In this document: one piece after another, positions 56,213-63,062 of the stretch
Numbering within the stretch: the stretch's first letter is position 1
Layout of the letters: every line of letters starts with the position of its first letter
Origin: Streptomyces liliiviolaceus
Lineage (GTDB): Bacteria > Actinomycetota > Actinomycetes > Streptomycetales > Streptomycetaceae
Direction: 5' to 3'
Length of the DNA: 64,000 nt
Assembly: GCF_018070025.1 (NCBI RefSeq)
Contig: NZ_JAGPYQ010000001.1
Span: forward strand, 1,240,001 to 1,304,000
Notes under the pieces: model-generated
What the model saw: the letters and a program-made list of their open reading frames with translations, nothing else
Told to the model about the DNA's origin: nothing
The model's database searches: none
Translations under genes and position numbers: made by a program

Positions 56213-56288
56213 GGTCAGGGGCCGTTCTCCTGCGGTGGGTGTGGGATTTGAACCCACGGTCACATCGCTGCGACGACGGTTTTCAAGA
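56213..56288. repeat. att site (left), 3' half of tRNA-Ser(TGA)
   Basis: 76 bp identical to 62915-62990: terminator arm, tRNA 3' end, T-arm, variable arm and anticodon stem-loop up to TTTTCAAGA. Identity stops at 56288, inside the anticodon region, so no functional tRNA is formed here. This is the direct repeat expected at one end of an element integrated in the tRNA. Confidence 0.93.
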
Positions 56289-56410
56289 TCTTTCGGTGAT
56301 CAGGCGGGACGATCGCTCCGCCGCAGGTCAGCCGGGTACTAGCACCCCGTCGGTACCTTCGTCATCGTCGCCGTGCCCGCTACGTGCCCCAGGCGCACCA
56401 TCGTGCCCGC

Positions 56411-56800
56411 TCATCCACCCGTCACAGCCGGAACGATCACTGCGGCGACGGCCGACAGCAGGCCCCCCACAGCGAGGGCACCGTTGAACTTCTCCTTGGC
56501 GGTTGGGAACAGAGAGCGACTTACGTTCCCGACCTTGCTGCGCAGGACGATCATCTTGATCTTCTGCCACCTGTGCTGACGTTTCGAACACCCCATCAGC
56601 ACGCCATAGGCGTTGTTGCGGCAGTAGGTCTGGCCGTCTCGGTTAGCCGCACCGCACCAGACCGGCACTTGGAAGGCAGCGTAGGCCGAGACTCCCAGCG
56701 ACAGAGCCACGACAACCGGCAAGGCCCATTGCTGGCTCCAAGCGACGACCAAAGCCGCAGCCACCATGTATCCCCAGTACAGACGCACCACTTTCCCCAT
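56411..56800 (-). CDS. small membrane protein of the integrative element
   Basis: 129 residues from ATG 56800; ATG 56836 would add 12 residues. Two hydrophobic segments at the N-terminus (YMVAAALVVAWSQQWALPVVVALSLGVSAYAAFQV), a Cys-containing middle (VWCGAANRDGQTYCRNNAYGVLMGC) and a C-terminal span (GALAVGGLLSAVAAVIVPAVT). Lies between the left att site and the integrase. I recall similar proteins in other Streptomyces elements, without a known role. Confidence 0.7.
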   Translation of the reverse strand: MGKVVRLYWGYMVAAALVVAWSQQWALPVVVALSLGVSAYAAFQVPVWCGAANRDGQTYCRNNAYGVLMGCSKRQHRWQKIKMIVLRSKVGNVSRSLFPTAKEKFNGALAVGGLLSAVAAVIVPAVTGG

Positions 56801-56949
56801 GAACACGCAGAGTATCCATGCATATGCGTAGCGCATAGACGTGAATCAGACACATGACCATGCACTACAAGCATCTCGGGTAAATGGGCATGACAGAGCT
56901 ACGCCCCTGACCGTCCTTCTGGCCAGGGGCGTACGCAGGTGCAGGCGTC

Positions 56950-58092
56950 CTAGAGCTGCTCAGGCACTTCAGATGAGTTGTTCTCGCCTTGTCCTTCCAG
57001 CCATGCGTCAGCCGCCTCCGCCACTTGATCGTCACGACCGGCGACCGGCCGGGCGTAGTGCCGAGTCGTCACGCTCGCGTTCGAGTGGCCGAGGCGGTGG
57101 GCGGCGGTCATCACGCCGTACCGGTCAGCTACCCAAGTCCCGTGCGAGGCCCGGAGATCGTGCGGAGTCACATCGGTCAGCCCGGCCGCCGACACCGCCG
57201 GATCGAAGTACGCCTTGCGCCACTGGTTGTAGCGCAGCGGCTTTCCCGCGGGCGTGGTGAACAAGAGCGCGTCATCCCCGCCGGGCAGCTCCTTCAGGTA
57301 CTTTCCGAGCCTCTTCGCCAGGGCCGGGCCGACGCGGAGAACCCTCTTCTGGTGTGACTTGGGGGTGTCGAAGACCAAGGTGCCGTTGGCTTCGGCAAGG
57401 TTCTCGTCCACCAGGACCAAACCGCCGGCCACGTCGATGTCCACGCGGCGAAGGGCGAACGCCTCACCCACCCGCAGGCCCGCGTACGCGAGGAACGCGA
57501 TCAGCAGGTCATGCGGCTTGGCAGCGCTTTGCACGATCCGGGAGGCTTCTAGCGGGGTGAGGATGTGCGGCTCCGTCTGCGGCATCCGAGGCAGCTTCAC
57601 GCCCCGGCAAGGCGTCTGCGGGATCATGTCGTTGTCGACGGCCGACCGCATGATCTGCGACAGAACCCGGTACGCCTGCCTGATCCGTGACGCGCTGAGT
57701 CCCTTGGTTTTCATGCCGCCGACCCACTCGGCGACCGTGATCGGGCGGAGGCTGGACAGTTCCTGATCACCGAGTGCTGGAACGATCAGCGAGTTGATCA
57801 GGGACCGGTACGTCGCCTGCGTCTTGTGCTTGAGCTGCGGCGAGACAGCAGCGAGCCAACGGGCAGACCAGTCACGCACGGTTGTCTGTCCCTCGACCGG
57901 ATCCAGCCAGCGCCCTTCCTCGATCTCGATGCGCTTTCGGCTGAGCCAGCGGTCAGCGTCCGTAGTGGTGGCGAACGTCCGATCCGCAGGCCGAAGGACG
58001 CCGTCAGGGCCGGGGTAACGCGCCTGGAAGCGGCCGGACGGCAGTTTGCGAACCCGTCCGAAGTTCCTGCGAGACTTGCGCTTGCCAGCCAT
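56950..58092 (-). CDS. int: tyrosine-family site-specific integrase
   Basis: 380 residues. N-terminal Arm-binding (YPGPDGVLRPADRTFATTTDADRWLSRKRIEIEEGRW), core-binding SAM-like domain, and catalytic domain with AYAGLRVGEAFALRR (Arg), HDLRASH (His, Arg, His), LGHSNASVTTRHYAR (His/Trp position and Tyr nucleophile). Complete catalytic set. Overlaps the excisionase stop by 1 bp (TGATG). It should recombine the 76-bp repeats in the tRNA-Ser gene. Confidence 0.95.
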   Translation of the reverse strand: MAGKRKSRRNFGRVRKLPSGRFQARYPGPDGVLRPADRTFATTTDADRWLSRKRIEIEEGRWLDPVEGQTTVRDWSARWLAAVSPQLKHKTQATYRSLINSLIVPALGDQELSSLRPITVAEWVGGMKTKGLSASRIRQAYRVLSQIMRSAVDNDMIPQTPCRGVKLPRMPQTEPHILTPLEASRIVQSAAKPHDLLIAFLAYAGLRVGEAFALRRVDIDVAGGLVLVDENLAEANGTLVFDTPKSHQKRVLRVGPALAKRLGKYLKELPGGDDALLFTTPAGKPLRYNQWRKAYFDPAVSAAGLTDVTPHDLRASHGTWVADRYGVMTAAHRLGHSNASVTTRHYARPVAGRDDQVAEAADAWLEGQGENNSSEVPEQL

Positions 58093-58307
58093 CAGGCGGC
58101 CCTCCCGAGCGCCATGGGTCGCAGGGCGACGGGTTCAACAGTCTTGGCGCTCACGAACGCTTCTACGGCGCTCTCAGGGATGCGAACGTGCCGACCGATC
58201 TTCACGAAGGTGATGCGGCGCTCCTCGATGAGCCGACGAGGGAAGCGCACACCCGTACTCAGCCGGTCCGCGACTTCCTGCACGCTGAGCAGTCGATCCA
58301 TGGTCAC
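58092..58307 (-). CDS. xis: excisionase / helix-turn-helix protein
   Basis: 71 residues from GTG 58307 (ATG 58301 also possible). MerR-like winged helix of the excisionase type: LLSVQEVADRLSTGVRFPRRLIEERRITFVKIGRHVRIPESAVEAFV. Coupled to rep upstream (GTGA) and int downstream, the classical rep-xis-int order of pSAM2-type elements. Confidence 0.88.
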   Translation of the reverse strand: MTMDRLLSVQEVADRLSTGVRFPRRLIEERRITFVKIGRHVRIPESAVEAFVSAKTVEPVALRPMALGRAA

Positions 58308-59695
58308 CAGTCCTCGCCTTCTGAGCGCAGGTCAACGAGTGCCTCGCGTGCGGCTTCGCGGCTTGTGTGCAGATCCCGGCGGATGGTGGCGGCGAGCCAG
58401 GACTCGCCAGGGGTGTGGCCATGCCCGGCATAAGTCCAGTGGGCGAGTACGCGGGTGGTGATCTCCGGATGCTCGTCGAGGTCGGGAAAGCCGAGGGAGG
58501 CACGTTGCTGGGCTGCGCGGTAGTCGGCGCGGACCTGGCGGAGGGCGCCGAGGGTGGTGGAGTAGCGGCGGGACTTCGTCGAGAAGTGGCCGCGGAAGCC
58601 GAGCATGTGGGCCCAGTCGCGGAGTTTCCGTTCCGGGTAGAACGCGTGCAGGTCGAGGCAGGCCGCGATGAGCCTGGCGGGATGGTCAGGGACGCCGAGC
58701 AGGGCCAGGGCCTCTTTGTTGCCGATGCGCCGATCGACGGTGCCCGTGGTCTCGGCGGCCTTGGTGGCGTATTTGGCGACGTAGGAGGCGACGGCCTGCT
58801 CGGTGATGTCTTCGCCGTTACCGAAGGCGCCGATGGGCTGTACGTCGAGCTGGGTGCCCCAGAGCAGGGTTCGGGCTGGCTACTCACCGGCGGGCGGGAC
58901 GTCGACCGCGACACGGGCAGCGGCGGCGTGGATGGCGTCGGTGAGTAGGTCGAGGGTGGCCCAGGCCGGGGGCGGGGAGTCGGGACCCTCGGGTCCGTCG
59001 AAGCGGATCACAGCGTGGAAGTGCACGGCCCCGCGCCGTTGGTACTCGGCGACCTTGCCGAAGGAGACGCGCGATTGTTCGTGGGCCGCCTTCTGTGTCA
59101 GGCCAGCGCGGCGGGCAACCTCCCGACGGAGGTAGATCGTGAAGTACCGCCACAGGTCGGATGCGTAGTTGTTCCACAGCACCGCGCCCGCGTAGTCGTA
59201 CGTGGCCGGGTCCAGGGCCGTGCCGAGTTCGGCGGCGTCCTCCTGGTGGTGGATGCCGCAGGCGCACGGCCGGTTGCCGGGCCGGTTGTGGACCCGGCCG
59301 AACGAGGGCGCGGTGAGGGTGGCGAAGACGCGCGGGTGCTCGCGGATGGTGTGGGGGGTGCCCTTGGCCGGGTCTCCGATCAGTCCGGCGCGGATCAGGT
59401 GGTAGGTGTCGCCCGCGTAGGTCCAGGCGCAGGACGGGCAGCGGGAGGCGCGGCGGTTGCCGCAGGCGAGGCGGAGTCGGCCGCCGGGTTCGGCGTCGGT
59501 GGAGTAGGAGTGCAGCACCTGCCCGGTGGCCCGGTCGCGGGTGACGGTGGAGCCTTGCAGGTGGATGGGGTCGGAGCAGCCGCCGGTGCGGCGGATCTGG
59601 TCCTGGATGCGGTCGAAGCCTTCTGACCCGGCCAGCCTCAGCACGTCGGCGAGGGTGGCCGGGTCCAGGCCCGCCATGGTGGCGGTGTCAGTCAT
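58304..59695 (-). pseudogene. RepSA-like replication initiator with in-frame amber stop
   Basis: Frame of 463 sense-plus-stop codons from ATG 59695 to 58304, interrupted once by TAG at 58880-58882 (codon 272). The 271 residues before it hold the zinc-type cysteines (LACGNRRASRCPSCAW, CACGIHH) and the HUH-like AVHFHAVIRF; after the stop the same frame continues PARTLLWGTQLDVQPIGAFG down to EALVDLRSEGEDW with no further lesion. GAG-TAG-CCA looks like a recent CAG to TAG change. Rolling-circle initiator of the AICE type, presumably inactive unless the amber codon is suppressed. Confidence 0.9.
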
Positions 59696-59699
59696 CGGG

Positions 59700-59866
59700 T
59701 CACCGGCCCCAGCGGCGCTTTTGCGGGGTGCTGGCGTTGTTGCTCGAAGGTCCCGACGGTCCCGTACGGCCGGTGCGAGAGGGCTGTCCGTCGCGGCCGT
59801 TGTCGTGCAGCTCGTGCGCCTTGGCGGTCTTCTTGAGGCGGTCGTACTCGCCGTCGAGCGCGGCTG
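59700..59866 (-). pseudogene. C-terminal remnant of FtsK/TraSA-type translocase
   Basis: About 55 codons ending PQKRRWGR, preceded by LDGEYDRLKKTAKAHELHDNG, match the tail of AICE FtsK-SpoIIIE transfer proteins. It ends 4 bp before rep, as in intact elements. The ATPase part is absent: the next bases belong to the GntR fragment on the other strand. Confidence 0.78.
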
Positions 59867-60235
59867 GTGAAGGAAGGCGACCAGCCGACACACACTCTGA
59901 CCAGTTACTACCGGCCGGAACACGTCGAGGGCACCCGGCTGGTGGACCCGACGCCAAGACCGGCCGGCAAGGGCGGCGGCTTCCGGGTGCTGTACGACGC
60001 CGGATACGAGATCGACCACATGAAGGAGCGGCTCTTCGCCCGCACTCCCACGTCCGACGAGGTGAAGTTCCTGCAGCTACCGCCGGGTGAACCTGTCGTC
60101 GAGTTGCATCGGACGACCTACACGGCCTCTGGCACAGTGGTCGAGTTCGCCATCGGTGTTCACGCGGCTTCGCGCTTCGCCTGGGAATACGACTTCCAGG
60201 TGCCGGACTCGGCAAAGGACGAGAAAGGGCAGTAA
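59867..60235 (+). pseudogene. truncated KorSA-like GntR regulator (UTRA domain only)
   Basis: 122 codons from an in-frame GTG at 59867. The content is a UTRA ligand-binding domain from its middle on (TLTSYYRPEHVEGTRLVDPTPRP, LPPGEPVVELHRTTYTASGTVVEFAIGVHAASRFAWEYDFQVPD). The winged helix and first part of UTRA are missing, removed by the deletion that joined this gene to the translocase tail. The GTG may be usable but the product could not bind DNA. Stop overlaps the next start (TAATG). Confidence 0.82.
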
Positions 60236-60900
60236 TGATCTCCACACAGGCCTGGGCCGATGCGCGACGCCTGTGGGATTACCACCAGATGGGCCACGCC
60301 CTCCGGCCGTGCTCAGTCGCGGTCGGCCTGGGCAGCCATGACTTGGGCGTGGCCGATACGGCGGTGGACCTCTACGAGCGCGGCATGGCTCCGCTGCTTG
60401 TGTTCACGGGAGCCACCAGCCGCACGACGCGGGATCGCATGCCGCGGGGCGAAGCGGTCCACTACCGCGAACGGGCTCTCGAACGCGGCGTGCCCGCCTC
60501 AGCGGTGCTCGTAGAGCCTCACGCCCGCAACACCGGCGAGAACATCCGCTTCTCCAAGGCCGTGCTTGAGGAGGCGGGAGTCGACGTGTCCTCCGTGCTT
60601 CTGATCAGCAAGCCGTACGAGGAGCGGAGGGCGTACGCCACCGCGCGCAAGCTGTGGCCCGGAGTGGAGATCGTCAGCGCTTCTACTCCGATGACGTTCG
60701 ACGAGTACGTCGATTCCATCGGGGATGCGCGACTGGTCATCGACATGCTTGTCGGTGCACTCCAGCGCCTACTGATCTACCCGGAACAGGGATTCATGAT
60801 CAGCCAATCCGTACCGGGTCACGTGCTCCAGGCGTATGAGCGGCTCTGCCGCGAAGGCTTCACCAGTCGGCTCCTCCACACCGACACGGCCTCCACCTGA
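60235..60900 (+). CDS. YdcF-family (DUF218) protein
   Basis: 221 residues. DUF218 Rossmann-like fold: VAVGLGSHDLGVADTAVDLYERGMAPLLVFTGATSRTTRD, EPHARNTGENIRFSKAVLEEAGV and LLISKPYEERRAYATARKLWP. YdcF of E. coli binds S-adenosylmethionine; a role in AICEs is unknown though the gene often follows the GntR regulator there. Coupled to the truncated GntR. Confidence 0.88.
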   Translation: MISTQAWADARRLWDYHQMGHALRPCSVAVGLGSHDLGVADTAVDLYERGMAPLLVFTGATSRTTRDRMPRGEAVHYRERALERGVPASAVLVEPHARNTGENIRFSKAVLEEAGVDVSSVLLISKPYEERRAYATARKLWPGVEIVSASTPMTFDEYVDSIGDARLVIDMLVGALQRLLIYPEQGFMISQSVPGHVLQAYERLCREGFTSRLLHTDTAST

Positions 60901-61534
60901 CCAACTCAGCCCACACCGCGAGGAATCCGCCCATCGGACCGGCCGGAGCGAGTTGTTACAGGTTTCTCTACCTCATCAAGTCCGGCTGCGCTCCGCTCCG
61001 CCGGGCGCGCTTCCCGGCTCTGGCTGCGCCCGCGCTCCTGCCTTCGGCCCGCTCGGCGCTGCCGCCGCCGACGCGCGCCCACGCGTGGACGGGCCGGGAG
61101 ATGGGTTGCTCACCATGCAGCACGGCCACCGGTCAGGACGTGCCTCCGGCGGGGGATCGGCCGGCACCGGGGCGGAGTGGCGCCATTCCCGGCTGCGGCG
61201 TCGTAGTGGCGTGTGCGGGGAACTTCCATCCCGACCACCATCGACCCAGGCAGAGCCGAGCAGTCGCGGCCCAGGGCGTCAAGGTCGTTCGTACAGTGGC
61301 GCGCTCCACCTTGACGCCCTGAACCACGCCTGCTCCACGGTGTGTGGGTCGACGGCGGACGGGATGGAAGCTGGGGTGGGTTGTGGGCAGGAGCTGCCCG
61401 AATCGCGGCCACCGTAAGGGGCCATGATCACTCGCCCCAAAGCCGCTCCACCGAACGGTGATCGGCTGAAAGTTCACGCCTTGGACATGATCGAAGCCCC
61501 GGACCACAACGGCCCAGGGCTTCAACCTTCAGAG
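60901..61534. other. gene-free stretch with inverted repeats
   Basis: No convincing gene. AGGGCGTCAAGGT (61273-61285) and its perfect complement (61308-61320) form a 13-bp inverted repeat with a 22-nt loop; GAAGCCC (61494-61500) and GGGCTTC (61517-61523) form a smaller hairpin after the 48-residue gene. Related TTGA[C/A]GCCCTGGGCCG motifs occur on the minus strand at both hairpins. Could hold a transfer locus or small RNA of the element. Confidence 0.4.
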
Positions 61535-61681
61535 TTACTTGATCTTCTTGCCGACGGCGAGAGCCTTCACCACATCAGGCACGTCACCACTGTCGCACCT
61601 ACGCAGGGCGACTAGACCGATGGTGAGACGCACCAGGGGCGGGACAACGAATCCCAGAAGGATCGCGATTTCGAACAGCAT
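61535..61681 (-). CDS. 48-aa membrane peptide of the integrative element
   Basis: 48 residues; AAGGGTG 7 nt before ATG 61681. One hydrophobic helix (MLFEIAILLGFVVPPLVRLT, continuing IGLVAL) followed by a polar tail (RRCDSGDVPDVVKALAVGKK). A possible promoter lies upstream on the minus strand: TTGACG (61826-61821), 17 nt, GATAGT (61803-61798). A hairpin follows the stop. I recall similar peptides in other AICEs; unknown role. Confidence 0.65.
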   Translation of the reverse strand: MLFEIAILLGFVVPPLVRLTIGLVALRRCDSGDVPDVVKALAVGKKIK

Positions 61682-61978
61682 GGACTACACCCTTTGACGT
61701 AACGGGATGTAGTCGAGCTGAGAAAAAAGAGGGCTTCGCAGGGCCCAGCGCACCAGCTCAACCTACACAGGACATACTCTGAAGTAGGCGAGCGAGAACT
61801 ATCTCGCACTTAGAGCTGCGCGTCAAGCAAAATCACTCACACGCTCATGCCCGCCGCAAGCCCGATCGAGCAGCGACTGACGGGGAACAGCGGGCTACGA
61901 CGGTAACCACTCGAAGAACCCGCAGCTCAACGTCTCGCCAGGTCAACCAGGACCCACATACGCGATCTTCCAAGCTAG
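61682..61978. other. leader/intergenic region
   Basis: Lies between two minus-strand genes. Apart from the candidate promoter for the 48-residue peptide (61798-61826) I see no gene or strong secondary structure. Confidence 0.4.
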
Positions 61979-62197
61979 CTACACGGGTCCCGCTTCTGTC
62001 GGGCGCTTCGGGCAGTGCGGGCCGCACTCGTACACCTCGACAGACAGATCGTGTGCACCGGAATGCCCTTCCGCACGGCCGGCGGACCTGGCCCCTTTTC
62101 CCAGAAGTCCACCGCACCAGCAGCAGCGCCAGCCGAGGTATTGCCAGCCGGTGAGGTCAGCGGCGGGTGGCGGTTGCGGCCGCCAAGCTCCGGTCAT
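61979..62197 (-). CDS. small Cys-rich protein, right copy (72 aa)
   Basis: 72 residues, paralogous to 55502-55720 (about 9 substitutions, e.g. LLGKGARS for LLERDARS). Cys pairs WRCCWC and YECGPHC retained in both, suggesting purifying selection on a metal site. Coupled to the gene upstream (62194-62197). Confidence 0.65.
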   Translation of the reverse strand: MTGAWRPQPPPAADLTGWQYLGWRCCWCGGLLGKGARSAGRAEGHSGAHDLSVEVYECGPHCPKRPTEAGPV

Positions 62198-62412
62198 GGC
62201 CGGTCGGAGAACGGGACCAGGTCGTACTTCTCGCGGCAGGGGAGACAGGCGGACTGCACACCTCCTGGTCCGGAGCCCTGCTCATCCACGTTGATCACGC
62301 GGATGTCGGCGCTGTAGCCGCAGTGCCATGTGCAGTAGCCATAGATGACGGGCTCCTCGGAGGCCGTGTTCGGCCTGTTCGAGGCGGACTGATTCTGCGT
62401 ACCCTCGTTCAC
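62194..62412 (-). CDS. small Cys-pair protein, right copy (72 aa)
   Basis: 72 residues from GTG 62412 (GGAG upstream). IYGYCTWHCGYSADIRVINVDEQ and ACLPCREKYDLVPFSDRP match the left copy, with most differences in the N-terminal 20 residues. No known family. Confidence 0.65.
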   Translation of the reverse strand: MNEGTQNQSASNRPNTASEEPVIYGYCTWHCGYSADIRVINVDEQGSGPGGVQSACLPCREKYDLVPFSDRP

Positions 62413-62490
62413 GTCGACTCCATCCAGTCGTCCACGCTCCCGGGTCGGTCGCACGACCGCGGGAGCGATGTGTGTTTCCGCAGCGTAGAC

Positions 62491-62512
62491 CTAGGTAGCT
62501 AGGGTAGCTAGG
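62491..62512. promoter_or_regulatory. iterated TAGCTAGG operator of the small GntR gene
   Basis: CTAGGTAGCTAG followed by GGTAGCTAGG, i.e. overlapping direct and inverted copies, 55 bp before the GntR start, with a further CACCTAGC at 62550. Likely an autoregulatory site; absent from the damaged left copy. Confidence 0.5.
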
Positions 62513-62566
62513 CGAGTCAGGCAATCTCATCTCGCCGATCCGACCTATGCCACCTAGCTTCGGATC

Positions 62567-62803
62567 ATGGATTGGAAGCCGGACATTCCGAGGTGGAAGC
62601 AGGTGTACGCGATCTTTGAGCAGCGGATCGCGGACGGCGACTACCCGCCGGGTAGCCAGCTGCCGGGCGTTCTCGCGATTCAGGGTGAGTTCGGTATCGC
62701 ACAGATGACAGCCCGCCGCGTCCTCACCGAACTTCGGGATGCAGGGCTGGCACAGATGCAGCCAGGCATCGGAACTTTCGTCACCGAGCTGCCCAACTCG
62801 TAG
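62567..62803 (+). CDS. short GntR-type winged-helix regulator (78 aa)
   Basis: 78 residues: only the GntR DNA-binding domain (PRWKQVYAIFEQRIADGDYPPGSQLPGVLAIQGEFGIAQMTARRVLTELRDAGLAQMQPGIGTFVTELP) with no ligand domain. Such short forms occur in AICEs. The gene sits between the divergent small Cys-protein genes and the tRNA, so it may control them. Complete, unlike the left copy. Confidence 0.85.
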   Translation: MDWKPDIPRWKQVYAIFEQRIADGDYPPGSQLPGVLAIQGEFGIAQMTARRVLTELRDAGLAQMQPGIGTFVTELPNS

Positions 62804-62891
62804 AGGGGCAGAAGCTGCCCGTGCCCCTGCCGTGCCCGATCGACCGGTAACTGACGGGGAATCACGGTGATCGGCGGACAGCACGCAAAGG

Positions 62892-62928
62892 AACGGCCCC
62901 TGACCGAGTTACCTGGTCAGGGGCCGTT
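62892..62928. terminator. terminator of tRNA-Ser(TGA)
   Basis: AACGGCCCCTGACC, 9-nt loop, GGTCAGGGGCCGTT: perfect 14-bp stem 7 nt beyond the tRNA 3' end. The left att copy carries the same hairpin with one change (56190-56226). Confidence 0.8.
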
Positions 62929-62990
62929 CTCCTGCGGTGGGTGTGGGATTTGAACCCACGGTCACATCGCTGCGACGACGGTTTTCAAGA
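62915..62990. repeat. att site (right), inside intact tRNA-Ser(TGA)
   Basis: 76-bp direct repeat identical to 56213-56288; here it continues into the tRNA 5' half, so the tRNA is reconstituted. Confidence 0.93.
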
Positions 62991-63021
62991 CCGTTCCCTT
63001 AGGCCGCTCGGGCAACCCACC
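62935..63021 (-). tRNA. tRNA-Ser (TGA), integration target
   Basis: 87 nt, acceptor GGTGGGT/ACCCACC, anticodon loop CTTGAAA giving TGA, long variable arm, T-loop TTCAAAT. The 3' half is supplied by the element side. Confidence 0.95.
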
Positions 63022-63047
63022 CCGCGCCGCTGAGAGATCGGCGCGGG
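63021..63047 (-). terminator. terminator of the HtrA-like gene
   Basis: CCCGCGCCG (63021-63029) and CGGCGCGGG (63039-63047), 9-nt loop, 16 bp after the protease stop codon and touching the tRNA 5' end. Confidence 0.65.
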
Positions 63048-63062
63048 GACAAGACTAACCGG

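Larger units (their letters stand above)
55494..56288. repeat. left copy of the element-end duplication
   Basis: This segment is a diverged copy of 61970-62990: the same two small Cys-protein genes, the same GntR gene (truncated here), the same terminator and the same tRNA-Ser fragment in the same order. It lacks about 170 bp that carry the GntR promoter and start in the right copy. Confidence 0.88.
56213..62990. mobile_element. defective AICE (pSAM2-like integrative element) in tRNA-Ser(TGA)
   Basis: About 6.8 kb bounded by 76-bp direct repeats. Gene set: small membrane protein, tyrosine integrase, excisionase, RepSA-like initiator, remnant of the FtsK-like translocase, truncated GntR (KorSA-like), YdcF protein, and small cargo genes. 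Conjugal transfer genes are missing apart from 55 codons of the translocase, and rep has a stop codon, so autonomous replication and transfer should be lost. Integrase and excisionase look intact. Confidence 0.9.
61970..62990. repeat. right copy of the element-end duplication
   Basis: The intact counterpart of 55494-56288: two small Cys-protein genes, GntR gene with its operator, terminator and the tRNA-Ser 3' half. Confidence 0.88.

Noticed and set aside
56213..56288. Second tRNA-Ser gene
   Set aside because: Only the 3' half is present; sequence departs from the tRNA inside the anticodon arm, so it is an att duplicate.
60836..61417. 193-codon frame after the YdcF gene
   Set aside because: No Shine-Dalgarno, low-complexity composition, and it overlaps the YdcF 3' end and a perfect inverted repeat.
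61612..61809. 65-codon minus-strand frame overlapping the 48-residue gene
   Set aside because: It lies across the putative promoter and ribosome-binding site of the better-supported small gene, and its Ser/Cys-rich sequence has no pattern.
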